A stretch of DNA of 58,305 nucleotides from DATHZQ01 sp035458525 (GCA_035458525.1 DATHZQ010000092.1:1-58305), one strand, 5' to 3'. Positions 33,606 through 41,999 are shown, counted from the stretch's first letter. Numbers and translations are program-made. Notes: generated by a model from the letters alone, not told the origin.

Positions 33606-34259
33606 TCAGCCGAACGTGGCGGCGTACCAGACCGGGCAGTGCGGCTGCGCCGGGTTCGGGTTGGGGGTGTCCGGTGGGCATCCAGAGCCCGTCCAGAAGT
33701 CCTCCAACCACGTGCCGAGGTCATCGCCGGCATCCTCAACCTGTCCGTGATAGGCGATCTCGATCCGGACCAGCGATCCCATCGTGTCGTTGAGGTCCGA
33801 GAACGTGAGCTCGTTCACGCCGTCTGGGGCGAAGCCCGTGATGCTCGCATCGCCGGCTTTGGCCGACATGTATGCCACGGCTCGGCCGTTCGGACCGACG
33901 ACGGCGCCGTCGCCAGAGGCGACGAAGATGTCGTCAGGGAACGTGCCGTCCTCCTGGACGACGACCCACCAGAAGGTGTAGACGCCGCCCGGGATCAATC
34001 CCTCGACCTGCGCCTTGGCCCTCAGCCCGCCGGAACGACGGGTCAGCCTTGCCACTCCAACCTCGGGCAGCTCCTCGTTCGGCGTCCCGTCGACGTTGTG
34101 CTCTTGAACAACGGCGGCCCGCTGTCTGACCGGGCCGTCCGCTTCGTCGGCGATCGCCGGCGCCGCCGTCAACGCGGTCAGCGCGACGACGACCAACGCG
34201 ATGCGACGGGCGACGGGCCCCCGGCGCAACGGCCGGACCGTCGGGTTCTCGGTGCGCAT
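33606..34259 (-). CDS. Secreted protein of unknown function
   Basis: This 217-residue protein is not recognised. It starts with a basic region and a hydrophobic Sec signal (RRIALVVVALTALTAAPAIA, cleavage near residue 37). The mature part has beta-rich segments such as LRAKAQVEGLIPGGVYTFWW and VAYMSAKAGDASITGF, suggesting an all-beta domain, and a C-terminal tail with two cysteines (SGCPPDTPNPNPAQPHCPVW) likely to form a disulfide loop. It is convergent with the nuclease gene and shares the hairpin at its end. Confidence 0.7.
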   Translation of the reverse strand: MRTENPTVRPLRRGPVARRIALVVVALTALTAAPAIADEADGPVRQRAAVVQEHNVDGTPNEELPEVGVARLTRRSGGLRAKAQVEGLIPGGVYTFWWVVVQEDGTFPDDIFVASGDGAVVGPNGRAVAYMSAKAGDASITGFAPDGVNELTFSDLNDTMGSLVRIEIAYHGQVEDAGDDLGTWLEDFWTGSGCPPDTPNPNPAQPHCPVWYAATFG

Positions 34260-34374
34260 ACCGTCTCCTCTCCTGCCATCTGCGTCCCGGGCGCTTCCCG
34301 AAACGTTCGATGGCCCTTGAACCGCAGAAGGTATGGCACGGCACTCACCGGTCCCTCACCGGTGCGCACATGGA

Positions 34375-34404
34375 GAGAGCCCCTGAGTGATCCCAGGGGC
34401 TCTC
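34375..34404 (-). terminator. Terminator of the pspA unit
   Basis: Stem GAGAGCCCCTG / CAGGGGCTCTC (11 bp, 8-nt loop) lies 28 nt beyond the pspA stop on the minus strand; in minus orientation it is followed by a purine-rich, not T-rich, stretch. Confidence 0.7.
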
Positions 34405-34431
34405 CAAATACAATCGAAAGTCAGCCTGCGC

Positions 34432-35154
34432 TCAGCTGCTGAGTCCGAGCTCCGCCTTCAGCTCTTCGAGCTTGGCGTCGGCCTGCACCATGTTGATGGC
34501 CTCCTTGAGTTCGGCCTCAGCGCCTTCCGGGGTCGCCTCACGCAACTCGGCCTTCGCCATGGCCTCGGCCTTCCGGGCCTCGATCTTCTCTTCTACCTTC
34601 TCGAACGACGGAGCTTCATAGTCCATCGTGTTCGACAAGGCATCCACGGCCTGGTTGACGGATTCCTGCATCTTGGCCGCTTCCAGCGAACCGAGAAGCT
34701 CCATCCGCTTGGCGGCGAGCTCTTGAACGCGCATGGCGTTCTGCTGGACGGCGTCCTTGGCCTTGTCGGCCTGAGCGGCTGCGGTCTCGTACTGCGTCTT
34801 CAGCGTACTGAGGTTGTTCTCGCTCGCCTGCAACTTCATGGCCAGCGCCTGCGCGGTGCGGGTCCACTTCTCCGTCTCTTCCGCATTGCCGGCGGCCTTG
34901 GCTCCCTCAGCCTTCATGATGGCCTGCTTCGCCATCTCGCGAGTATCACCCACCTCGTCGGCGGCCTTCTCCATCTTGTTTTCGATCTGGCTGCGATGAG
35001 CCACCACCTTTGCGGCCTGGTTCCGCAACTGCTGGTCGCGCTTGCGCGCCTGGTTGATCGCCTGCTCGATCTCGACCTCTGGATCCATCGCCTTCTCGGC
35101 GGTGGTCCGGAAGAGCGTCGCGATGTAGCCCCAGAGGCGCTTCAAGAAACCCAT
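34432..35154 (-). CDS. pspA: PspA/IM30 (ESCRT-III-like) membrane-stress protein
   Basis: This is a 240-residue peripheral membrane protein that oligomerises on stressed inner membrane. It starts with the amphipathic helix MGFLKRLWGYIATLF and continues as an almost unbroken coiled coil (PEVEIEQAINQARKRDQQLR, KWTRTAQALAMKLQASENNL, LAAKRMELLGSLEAAKMQE) followed by a helical end AKLEELKAELG. Length and layout match the PspA/Vipp1 family. It lies 59 bases after the TPM-domain gene on the same strand, which probably shares its transcript; in several phyla pspA neighbours encode TPM-domain partners. Confidence 0.93.
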   Translation of the reverse strand: MGFLKRLWGYIATLFRTTAEKAMDPEVEIEQAINQARKRDQQLRNQAAKVVAHRSQIENKMEKAADEVGDTREMAKQAIMKAEGAKAAGNAEETEKWTRTAQALAMKLQASENNLSTLKTQYETAAAQADKAKDAVQQNAMRVQELAAKRMELLGSLEAAKMQESVNQAVDALSNTMDYEAPSFEKVEEKIEARKAEAMAKAELREATPEGAEAELKEAINMVQADAKLEELKAELGLSS

Positions 35155-35213
35155 AGATGTCCTTCCAACTGACGGGTGAGCAGCTTGATTCTAGGTAAGC
35201 GGCGGAACACCCG

Positions 35214-36515
35214 TCACCGCCGCCGGCGCGTGCCGCCGGTGCGGATCCGGCGACCACTGCTGCGGGAGCTGCCGCTCGATCGGCTCGGACTCGGCGCACG
35301 GCGGGAGGGCGCTTGCGGGAAGTTGCTCGGTGGCACGCGGCGCGCTCCCGACGTCGTGCCGAGTCCGCTCAAACCGCCGCCGCCGAAGATCCCGCCACCA
35401 CCGGAACTCCTGCCGGCGCGGCGCGGCAAGCTGCTCCGCGCCCGCCCGGCCATCATCGCTCCCGCCATGCCCATCAGGATCTCCATCATGCCGGAACCGG
35501 CCGGGCGGCTCCGCCTCGTGGAACGCCGGTCGTAGCTCGCCCGGTCGTATTGGGGTCGGGGAGGCAGCGATGATCCGCCCTCAGGGCGAGGTGCCCCGGT
35601 GGGCTGCTCCGGCTCCGGTTTGGGCAGCTGCTTCGGCGTGGGCTGCTGAGGAGGGGTCTTGCCGTCGAGGATCGCCTCGGCGGAGTCGAGCTGCCAGATC
35701 GCCTGGTCGAGGTCGTTCGACAGCCCGACGATCGCCTCCGGTGTGCTTGCGCCGGTGAACTTCTCCGTGACTTGGTTGTAGACGGCCCCGGCTCCGTCGT
35801 AAAACTCGTCAACTCGCTCGTTGTCGGCAGCTCGAACCTCGTCCTCCATGTCGATGAGGTCATTGGCAACGTCGTTGATCTGCTGCTGCACAGCTTCCTT
35901 GGCCTCGGCGAGCTTCGGATGGAGCTTGGGGCCCTTCAGCTTGTTCTGGCGAGAACGCCACCACAAGAAGGCAATGAGGCCGCCGCCGGCGAGCAGCAAG
36001 AAGATGAGGAATCCGCTTCCGCCTCCGGACGAATCCGAGCCACTCGACGTCGCGGCTGCGGGCTCTTGAACTTCCTCCACCGGTGTGCCGAGCAGTGATG
36101 CTGTGAACAGTTCGAGCACCTCGAGATCCGAACCGCCCTCCAACGACATGTCGGTTGCGGCCTCGATCTCCTCGTCGCTGTAGAACTCGGCGGCGCCGGA
36201 CACACCAACCGTTTCGGGAGCCACCACGACGATGACGCCTTGCCCGAGCTGATTGAACACGGCGTCGGCAAAGGTCGTGGCGCCGCCAACGGGCTCGTCG
36301 GACAGCACCACCATCGAGATGTTCTCGCCCTCGGCGCGGAGCTGGCTCACCAGATCGCCGACGTCCGACGCACTCGCCGACGCACCGGCTTCGACATAGA
36401 CACCGGTCTCGGCGACGGAAGTCGCCACCTCGGCGGAGTCGGCAGCTGCCGCAACGGGCACGACCGCGAGAAAGAGGCCCAGGACGAACAGCATCGAAGT
36501 CACACCACGTTTCAT
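35214..36515 (-). CDS. TPM-domain membrane protein, pspA partner
   Basis: This is a 433-residue membrane protein: signal peptide (SMLFVLGLFLAVVPVAAAAD), an extracytoplasmic TPM-like (YgcG/PF04536 type) domain at ~25-145 (GVYVEAG, FADAVFNQLGQGVIVVVAPE), a Ser/Gly linker, a membrane helix near residue 165 (GFLIFLLLAGGGLIAFLWW), a cytoplasmic helical region (KEAVQQQINDVANDLIDMED), and a long Pro/Arg/Ser/Gly-rich tail with GGGGIFGGGGLSG. ATG 36515 is picked because the signal peptide starts there. Linked to pspA, so a role in membrane stability is likely (inference). Confidence 0.75.
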   Translation of the reverse strand: MKRGVTSMLFVLGLFLAVVPVAAAADSAEVATSVAETGVYVEAGASASASDVGDLVSQLRAEGENISMVVLSDEPVGGATTFADAVFNQLGQGVIVVVAPETVGVSGAAEFYSDEEIEAATDMSLEGGSDLEVLELFTASLLGTPVEEVQEPAAATSSGSDSSGGGSGFLIFLLLAGGGLIAFLWWRSRQNKLKGPKLHPKLAEAKEAVQQQINDVANDLIDMEDEVRAADNERVDEFYDGAGAVYNQVTEKFTGASTPEAIVGLSNDLDQAIWQLDSAEAILDGKTPPQQPTPKQLPKPEPEQPTGAPRPEGGSSLPPRPQYDRASYDRRSTRRSRPAGSGMMEILMGMAGAMMAGRARSSLPRRAGRSSGGGGIFGGGGLSGLGTTSGARRVPPSNFPQAPSRRAPSPSRSSGSSRSSGRRIRTGGTRRRR

Positions 36516-36624
36516 GACTCGGAGCCTAACGCCGTGCCGGGTGCCGGCGTCGCTCGTTCGCGGCACTTGAGCGCCGGAACCTCCACGGTCAAGGTGGGCG
36601 AAGCGCATTGAACGAGGAGGGTTC

Positions 36625-36969
36625 ATGGCCATCAACGGCATCCATATCTTGCTGTACAAACCCGACGCCGAAGCGGTCCGAGCAGTCGTGCGTGACGTGT
36701 TCGGTTGGAGCCATGTGGACGCCGGCGACGGCTGGCTGATCTTTGCCGGACCACCCGCCGAGGTGGCCGTCCACCCTGGAGCTGCGCCGAGCCATCAGCT
36801 GTCTCTGATGTGCGACGAGGTGGCGGCCACCATGGAGGAGTTGCAGGGCAAAGGCGTTCTGTTTCGGGGCGAGCCTTCCGACGAAGGTTGGGGCACGGCG
36901 ATCACGATGCTGCTGCCCGGCGACCTCGAGCTACTGCTCTACGAACCTCGCCACCCAACAGCGATCTGA
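36625..36969 (+). CDS. VOC/glyoxalase-fold protein
   Basis: This is a 114-residue single-module VOC-superfamily protein: INGIHILLYKPDAEAVRAVV, then VFGWSHVDAGDGWLIFAGPP, HQLSLMCDEVAATMEELQGK and PGDLELLLYEPRHP. Candidate metal ligands are His7 and the Glu near residue 106. The family includes glyoxalases, dioxygenases and resistance proteins; no substrate can be named. A very good ribosome site GAGGAGGGTTC precedes the ATG at 36625. Confidence 0.83.
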   Translation: MAINGIHILLYKPDAEAVRAVVRDVFGWSHVDAGDGWLIFAGPPAEVAVHPGAAPSHQLSLMCDEVAATMEELQGKGVLFRGEPSDEGWGTAITMLLPGDLELLLYEPRHPTAI

Positions 36970-36975
36970 GGCCGG

Positions 36976-37530
36976 TTACACCTTCTGGCGGCGCCGGTAT
37001 GCCGCGACATGCACGCGAGTCGCACATGTGTCCGAGCAGAAGCGGCGGCTGCGATTGCGGGAACTATCGATGAACACATGCTGGCAGCGTTCCGAGCCGC
37101 AGACCCCGAGGCGGGAGCTGCCGTGGTCGCACAAGACCACCGAGAGACCCATCGCAGTGACGGCGCCAACCCAGTCTGCCGGTTCTGCGCCGGAGGGTTC
37201 GAAGTGCAGATGCGCCGGCACGTCGTCGTGAACGCTCACCCTCGGCATGGCGTGGACGGCGGCCAGGATGTCGTTGAGGATCGCACCGGCGGTTGCGTCG
37301 TCGGCGGCATTGAAGACCTCGCGTAGCCGGACCCGGAGTGCACGCATTGCGGCAACGTCGGCCTCCGTGGGCTGCCACGCCGGCGCCCGCCATTCGGCAC
37401 TGATCGTCGCCAAGAACGACTCGAGGTCGGCCACGGTGACCAGTCGATCCTGCTCACGCAGCGGACTTCGGGTGTTGACGAGGTTCATCGCCAACCGGAC
37501 CGGCTCGTTGGTGTAATGCGAAAAATCCAT
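36976..37530 (-). CDS. CGNR zinc-finger regulator (ABATE domain)
   Basis: This is a 184-residue probable transcription factor. The N-terminal ABATE region (residues ~10-120, RLAMNLVNTRS, VAAMRALRVRLREVF) binds an unknown ligand; the C-terminal CGNR zinc finger has LGVCGSERCQHVFIDSSRNR and RRFCSDTCATRVHVAAYRRR, with CxxxxC and CxxxC pairs; here the name motif reads as variant CGSERC. ATG 37530 has AAGGAG four bases upstream. It is divergent from two tiny genes, with an inverted repeat between them that is a possible binding site. Confidence 0.88.
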   Translation of the reverse strand: MDFSHYTNEPVRLAMNLVNTRSPLREQDRLVTVADLESFLATISAEWRAPAWQPTEADVAAMRALRVRLREVFNAADDATAGAILNDILAAVHAMPRVSVHDDVPAHLHFEPSGAEPADWVGAVTAMGLSVVLCDHGSSRLGVCGSERCQHVFIDSSRNRSRRFCSDTCATRVHVAAYRRRQKV

Positions 37531-37558
37531 TTGACTCCTTACCCTAGTCTGATATGGT
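37531..37558 (+). promoter_or_regulatory. Promoter of the two small genes
   Basis: TTGACT (37531-37536), a 16-nt spacer and TATGGT (37553-37558) give a good sigma-A promoter pointing right, abutting the start codon of the divergent CGNR gene. Expected start near 37565. Confidence 0.55.
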
Positions 37559-37568
37559 GTAAGCAATC

Positions 37569-37586
37569 AAGGGGTAATCACCCCTT
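37569..37586. promoter_or_regulatory. Perfect inverted repeat, candidate operator
   Basis: AAGGGGT-AATC-ACCCCTT sits just downstream of the predicted start of transcription of the small genes and upstream of the CGNR gene, where a repressor would block the rightward transcript. The CGNR protein is the obvious candidate binder (inference). Confidence 0.5.
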
Positions 37587-37608
37587 ACTATCACGTTCAA
37601 GGAACTCA

Positions 37609-37779
37609 ATGATGGCCACGCGAACGATGTTTGATCTGCTGCTCTCTGAGCTGAGCCGGACCCGGATGACCTACGAGAATCAGCGGGCCGCCGACGCCCC
37701 GCTGGCAGATCGCGCTTCGACACTCAACAAACTGCACAGCCTGCGCTCCGAGATCGCCGGATTTCGCAGCCCTCGCTGA
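37609..37779 (+). CDS. Small protein of unknown function (56 aa)
   Basis: This is not recognised. Two ATGs stand together (37609 and 37612); AAGGA lies five bases before the first. The product is short, basic-polar and probably helical (FDLLLSELSRTRMTYENQRA, LADRASTLNKLHSLRSEIAG). Spacing to the next small gene is 15 bases with GAGAGGAGA before it, so both are likely one transcript under the promoter at 37531. Codon use looks like the surrounding genes. Confidence 0.6.
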   Translation: MMATRTMFDLLLSELSRTRMTYENQRAADAPLADRASTLNKLHSLRSEIAGFRSPR

Positions 37780-37794
37780 CCGAGAGGAGACCGG

Positions 37795-37959
37795 ATGTTC
37801 GACGTCTATTGCCCCCAACACGGCTCGCGTGTGCTGCTCGGCTACTCAGCCATCGATTCCGTCGCCAACACGGACACGGGCATCCACGTGCGATTCCGCT
37901 GTGACTGTGGCTACCGCGGGGTGTGGGTGACGGGCAACAAGGCGCACAAGTCCCACTGA
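37795..37959 (+). CDS. Small zinc-ribbon-like protein (54 aa)
   Basis: This small gene has ATG at 37795, preceded by GAGAGGAGA, and stops at 37957-37959. The product begins MFDVYCPQHGSRVLLGYSAI and later has FRCDCGYRGVWVTGN. Cys6, His9, Cys39 and Cys41 are positioned like a CxxH...CxC zinc ribbon. No family name comes to mind; a nucleic-acid- or protein-binding zinc-ribbon role is a guess. It is the second gene in the unit divergent from the CGNR regulator gene. Confidence 0.65.
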   Translation: MFDVYCPQHGSRVLLGYSAIDSVANTDTGIHVRFRCDCGYRGVWVTGNKAHKSH

Positions 37960-37977
37960 GGGAGGCCGCCACCGCGC

Positions 37978-38895
37978 CTAGCCGCGTGAGAGCGCAGCCC
38001 TCATGAAGAACCACAGATTCGCCGGCCGCTCTGCGATCCGGCGTGTCAGGTAGGGATACCAAGCAGTCCCGTAAGGGACATATACCCGCACGTCCAGACC
38101 CTCGTTGATCATCTGCCGTTGCAGGTTCGTGCGTACTCCGTAGAGCATCTGATACTCGTGGTAGGCAATGCGGGTGGTGGCGAGCCGCCGTGCGGCTGCG
38201 ATCCGCGCATCGTCGTGCGACGCCACCGCCAGGTAGATGTTCTCGCTCCCCATCAGGATCGCAGCAAGCCGATCGAACGAAGCGTCGACGTCGTCCTTGG
38301 ACTGATACGCCAGCGACTCGGGCTCGGCATAGGCACCCTTGCACAACCGGACATGACCGCCCGCGGGGATGATCCGGTCGAGGTCGTCACGGGTTCTCCT
38401 GAGGTATGCCTGGACGGCGATCCCGAGGTTGCCGACGTCATGCTGCACTGCCTCGAAGATCTGGATCGTGGCTTCGGTGTGCCGACTCTCCTCCATGTCG
38501 ACCGTGACCGAGCTGCCGACCTCGTTGGCACGGCGCGCCAGCTCGCGAAGCGACCGCAGGGCCAGGTCGTCGTCGGTGCCGAGACCGAGCTGCGTCAGCT
38601 TCACCGAGATGTTGGCGTCGAGACCATCGGCGGAAATGCGCTCGAGGGCCTCCAAATAGTCGTCGCGTGCGCCCAACGCCTGCTGCACATCGGCAACGTG
38701 CTCACCGAGGTGATCCAGAGAGACCCTGGCACCCATGGCGTTCAACTCGGATGCCACCGCCGAGGCATCGTCCAGCGTCTCCCCCGCAACGAACCGCGTG
38801 GAGAGCGCCCGACCCGGCTTCGTGCCGGTGAAGAGGGAACGAACGGCTGACTGCTCAGTGACGGCCAGCACCGTCCTTCCGAGCGCCGAGACCAC
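37978..38895 (-). CDS. Proline dehydrogenase
   Basis: This FAD enzyme oxidises L-proline to pyrroline-5-carboxylate, passing electrons to quinone. The 305-residue monofunctional form matches the ProDH barrel: ISVKLTQLGLGTDDDLA, VTVDMEESRHTEATI, VAVQAYLRRTRDDLD, VRLCKGAYAEPESLAYQ, EYQMLYGVR, and the substrate-binding Arg pair in YPYLTRRIAERPAN. The GTG at 38895 is 3 bases after the proC stop, so the two form an operon. A biosynthetic reductase and a catabolic dehydrogenase in one transcript is odd: together they could cycle proline and P5C. Confidence 0.93.
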   Translation of the reverse strand: MVSALGRTVLAVTEQSAVRSLFTGTKPGRALSTRFVAGETLDDASAVASELNAMGARVSLDHLGEHVADVQQALGARDDYLEALERISADGLDANISVKLTQLGLGTDDDLALRSLRELARRANEVGSSVTVDMEESRHTEATIQIFEAVQHDVGNLGIAVQAYLRRTRDDLDRIIPAGGHVRLCKGAYAEPESLAYQSKDDVDASFDRLAAILMGSENIYLAVASHDDARIAAARRLATTRIAYHEYQMLYGVRTNLQRQMINEGLDVRVYVPYGTAWYPYLTRRIAERPANLWFFMRAALSRG

Positions 38896-38898
38896 CTG

Positions 38899-39720
38899 CT
38901 ACCCCCCGGCTTCCGCCGCGTCTGCCCCCAGCTCGCGCGACCGCGATGCGGCGGATCGCACCGCATCCTCCATGAGGGCCCGGAAGCCGCCGTCTTCGAG
39001 GGTGTGCATCGCCGCAGCCGTGGTTCCGCCCGGCGACGTCACCTCCGCCCGCAGGCGGAAGGCGCTCTTCTGCGACGTCGCCAACAGAATTCCGGCGCCC
39101 CGCAGCGTCTGGTGAACCAGTCGCTCCGCCGCATGGTGCGGCAAACCCTCGCGGATGGCCGCCTCCGTGAGCGCCTCGGCCAGCAAGAACACGTAGGCGG
39201 GTCCCGTGCCTGAGACGGCCGTCACGGCATCGAGGAGATCCTCCGAGAGGTGGATCGTGTCGCCAACGGCCCCGAGCACCGCAGCGGCCCGCTCCAACCC
39301 CGCCGCATCGACATGGGAACCGCCGCAGTACGCCGTCATTCCCTCGTCGACCGCAGCGGGCGTGTTCGGCATGCTGCGCACGACGGCAACCTCCGGAAAC
39401 GCAGCTTCGAACACGGCTACCGGCACACCGGCGGCCAGCGACACGATCAGCTGATCTGCCGTGATCACGTCTACGAGTTGGCCGAGCAGGCCGGGCACGT
39501 CCTTGGGCTTCACCGCAATCACCACGACGTCTTTGCCCTTCGCCGCCTCGGCCGCATCGAGCAACACCTCCACACCGGTGTGCCTTGTCGCCTCCTCGGC
39601 ACGTTCCGGCCGCCGAGCCGCCATCACCAGCTGGTCGGTGCTCCAGCCGGCGCGCAACAGACCCTCGGCGAAGATCTCGCCCATTGAGCCAGCACCGAGA
39701 ATCGCAACGGTTGGATGCAT
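38899..39720 (-). CDS. proC: Pyrroline-5-carboxylate reductase
   Basis: This enzyme reduces P5C to L-proline with NAD(P)H. The 273-residue protein has the N-terminal nucleotide-binding motif VAILGAGSMGEIFAEGL, VIAVKPKDVPGLL, VRSMPNTPAAVDEGMTAY and the C-terminal dimer/active-site block AVSGTGPAYVFLLAEALTEAA and TSPGGTTAAAMHTLED. ATG 39720 is used because homologues start with the Rossmann strand; six codons further (39738) is possible. It is directly upstream of the proline dehydrogenase gene. Confidence 0.96.
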   Translation of the reverse strand: MHPTVAILGAGSMGEIFAEGLLRAGWSTDQLVMAARRPERAEEATRHTGVEVLLDAAEAAKGKDVVVIAVKPKDVPGLLGQLVDVITADQLIVSLAAGVPVAVFEAAFPEVAVVRSMPNTPAAVDEGMTAYCGGSHVDAAGLERAAAVLGAVGDTIHLSEDLLDAVTAVSGTGPAYVFLLAEALTEAAIREGLPHHAAERLVHQTLRGAGILLATSQKSAFRLRAEVTSPGGTTAAAMHTLEDGGFRALMEDAVRSAASRSRELGADAAEAGG

Positions 39721-39761
39721 GGAGCGATGATACGCCACCCCGCTCGTGCGAGGATTACGTT

Positions 39762-41204
39762 ATGACCGATCTACCGCCGGAGCTCGACGACACCGCCTGG
39801 GACGAGTTCGGCCCCCAGCCGGCAGCCCCACCACGCGCCATGCGACGGCTCGACGCCATCGTGTGGATCGCCATCGGGCTGGCCATCCTGACCGCGATCG
39901 GGCTCGTCGTGCTGCGCCCGACCGGCGAGGCACGCGACCGATCCGGACTCAGCACACTCGGGGTGCCGAGCGAGTTCTACGCAGCGGAGATCACCGCCAC
40001 CTTCGAAGAACCGTGCCTGGGAGAGGACCAGCCCCCGTGCACTTCGGTCGAGTTCACGCTGGCTGAAGGCCCCGACGCCGGCAGCACCTACAACCAGTCC
40101 TTCCCGCCCAGCGCGCTGAATCCGGACTTCGACATTGGAGCCACGGCCATTCTGTCCCGTCGCACTCCGAACGGCCGGATCGCGGCGACGGAGCAGGTGC
40201 CATGCCCATTCGACGAGTCCGCCACCTGCCGCTCGCTCACGATCGACATCGTCAACGACGAGGCCCCGCGCACGGTGACGTATGTCGCCGGCGCTACGGA
40301 GCCTGCGATTCTGCTCGGAGTCGGCGACGAGGCGATCGTGGAGTTCTTTCCCGGCGACGTCGAGGATGTGCTCACGGCGACTCCGCCCGATGTCGATGTC
40401 GCCTATCAGTTCTCCGGCGACTTCCAGCGCAGGCCCGTGCTCCTGATCGCTGCGCTGCTGTTTGCGGCAGCGGTCATCGCCGTCGGCCGTTGGCGAGGTG
40501 TCGCAGCATTGGTGGGGCTCACCGCCAGCCTGGGCGTCCTCCTCCTCTTCGTGCTGCCCGCGATCCTCGACGGCCGAAGTCCGGTGCTCGTTGCCGTCGT
40601 CGGAGCGGCCGCCATTGCGTACGTCACACTGTATCTGGCGCATGGCTTCACCCGCATGACGACGGTGGCGCTGATCGGCATGGTCTCGGCGCTGGTGCTG
40701 ACCGCCGTGCTCTCGGCCGTCACCGTCGAGCTGGCGAGATTCTCCGGCTTCGCCACGGAAGAGAGCACGCTCTTGTCGATCTTCGAGGGCATCGATGTCG
40801 GCGGGATCCTGCTCGCCGGCATCGTGCTCGGAACCGCAGGCGCCCTGGATGACGTCACCGTCACACAGGCGTCGGCGGTGTGGACGATCCGCGCCACAGA
40901 CCCGAGCCAGGATCGTCCGACCATCTTCCATCGGGCGATGCGGATCGGCCGCGACCACATTGCCTCGACCGTCAACACGCTGCTGCTCGCCTATGCCGGC
41001 GCCGCCCTGCCCCTACTGATCCTCTTCGTCCTGTCGGAACAGAGTCTTGGAGCGATTGCCAACTCCGAGATCGTGGCCGTCGAGATCGTGCGGACCCTCG
41101 TGGGCAGCATTGGTCTCGTGGCGGCGGTACCGATCACTACCTGGCTGGCCGCAAGGGCTGTGGACGACTCGGCCGCACACACCCATCCGATCGCACGTCC
41201 TTAA
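39762..41204 (+). CDS. YibE/F-family membrane protein
   Basis: This is a 480-residue integral membrane protein. One N-terminal helix (IVWIAIGLAILTAIGLVVLR) is followed by an extracytoplasmic region of about 180 residues with four cysteines (EEPCLGEDQPPCTS, CPFDESATC), then seven or so membrane helices from ~230 to 470. The segment GGILLAGIVLGTAGALDDVTVTQASAVW is the YibE/F signature. The family is linked by annotation to lactococcal gadA-like or amino-acid export loci, but the substrate is unknown. ATG 39762 follows GAGG nine bases upstream; the region is divergent from proC. Confidence 0.85.
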   Translation: MTDLPPELDDTAWDEFGPQPAAPPRAMRRLDAIVWIAIGLAILTAIGLVVLRPTGEARDRSGLSTLGVPSEFYAAEITATFEEPCLGEDQPPCTSVEFTLAEGPDAGSTYNQSFPPSALNPDFDIGATAILSRRTPNGRIAATEQVPCPFDESATCRSLTIDIVNDEAPRTVTYVAGATEPAILLGVGDEAIVEFFPGDVEDVLTATPPDVDVAYQFSGDFQRRPVLLIAALLFAAAVIAVGRWRGVAALVGLTASLGVLLLFVLPAILDGRSPVLVAVVGAAAIAYVTLYLAHGFTRMTTVALIGMVSALVLTAVLSAVTVELARFSGFATEESTLLSIFEGIDVGGILLAGIVLGTAGALDDVTVTQASAVWTIRATDPSQDRPTIFHRAMRIGRDHIASTVNTLLLAYAGAALPLLILFVLSEQSLGAIANSEIVAVEIVRTLVGSIGLVAAVPITTWLAARAVDDSAAHTHPIARP

Positions 41205-41227
41205 CAGCATTTAACGATATCTCAGCC

Positions 41228-41257
41228 TTGACATGGGCGTTTTCGCAGCAGTACCCT
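41228..41257 (+). promoter_or_regulatory. Consensus promoter giving a leaderless mRNA
   Basis: TTGACA (41228-41233), an 18-nt spacer, TACCCT (41252-41257), then seven bases to the ATG at 41265. This is the clearest sigma-A promoter seen and implies that transcription begins at the start codon. The -10 overlaps a TACCC/GGGTA inverted repeat (41252-41265). Confidence 0.75.
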
Positions 41258-41264
41258 TCCGGGT

Positions 41265-41999
41265 ATGGCTGACACCCTCCTCTTGCCGCGACCTCTGATT
41301 CCAGCGCTGATGGTTCTCGCCGCGGACGGTGCGGGAACTGCCTCGATCTCGCAGGATGCGATATCCCGGCTCGAACGGCTCGGGCTCGCATGCGCAGGAC
41401 GCGCCAGCGGCCTTGGACGCCGTCTCGTCGCAGACATGACCGAGGCAAGTCTCGTGATCTCCATCGAGTGCCACACCGCCGACCTCCCGTTCCGCTCCAC
41501 CATCTGGGCACGGGCATCGTCCGCGATCTGGGGTCGACCGGTCGACGCCGACGTGTTCGAGTTGCGGCGCATCGACCCGATCGAGCTGCCGCTGCTCCTC
41601 GCCCAGATCACCGACGTGGGCAGACGCCCCCGACCGCCGTTCTCCGGAACAATTACCGTGCCTGCGGCGCCACTCGAGGCCGTCCGGTTCGGACATCACG
41701 ACACGGAGACCTCGTTCGGCATCTTGGTTGCCGCAGGGGTCGAGCCGGCGTGGGCGGACCGGCTGCTCATCGCCCTCGATCACCGGCGCATCGAGTGGAC
41801 GGTGTCGAGCGTGTGGACCGACCCGGACGGCGGCCACGGCATGGTCGAAGTGCGCGTTCTCGATGCCGGGCCCGCCGGCTATTGGCACGTCCATGCCAAC
41901 GACGACGGCACGACGACGTACACGGTCGGCTCGCTGCAATCGGTGATGCGGGCGATGCGGCGGACCGTGCCGGAGTGGTGCGGCGCCGCCATCTCTTGA
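41265..41999 (+). CDS. Protein of unknown function (244 aa)
   Basis: This is not recognised with confidence. The protein is soluble with no signal peptide; it mixes helices and strands, with DRLLIALDHRRIEWTVSSVW and GYWHVHANDDGTTTYTVG in the second half. Length and layout recall ESX-associated EspG-type chaperones, but no motif decides it and no ESX genes are near. It is transcribed from a strong leaderless promoter and is convergent, with no gap at all, with the acyl-CoA dehydrogenase gene ending at 42000. Confidence 0.7.
   Translation: MADTLLLPRPLIPALMVLAADGAGTASISQDAISRLERLGLACAGRASGLGRRLVADMTEASLVISIECHTADLPFRSTIWARASSAIWGRPVDADVFELRRIDPIELPLLLAQITDVGRRPRPPFSGTITVPAAPLEAVRFGHHDTETSFGILVAAGVEPAWADRLLIALDHRRIEWTVSSVWTDPDGGHGMVEVRVLDAGPAGYWHVHANDDGTTTYTVGSLQSVMRAMRRTVPEWCGAAIS

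Noticed and set aside
41265..41999. EspG-type ESX chaperone
   Set aside because: Only length and general layout agree; no ESX, PE or PPE genes are near, so it is left as unknown.
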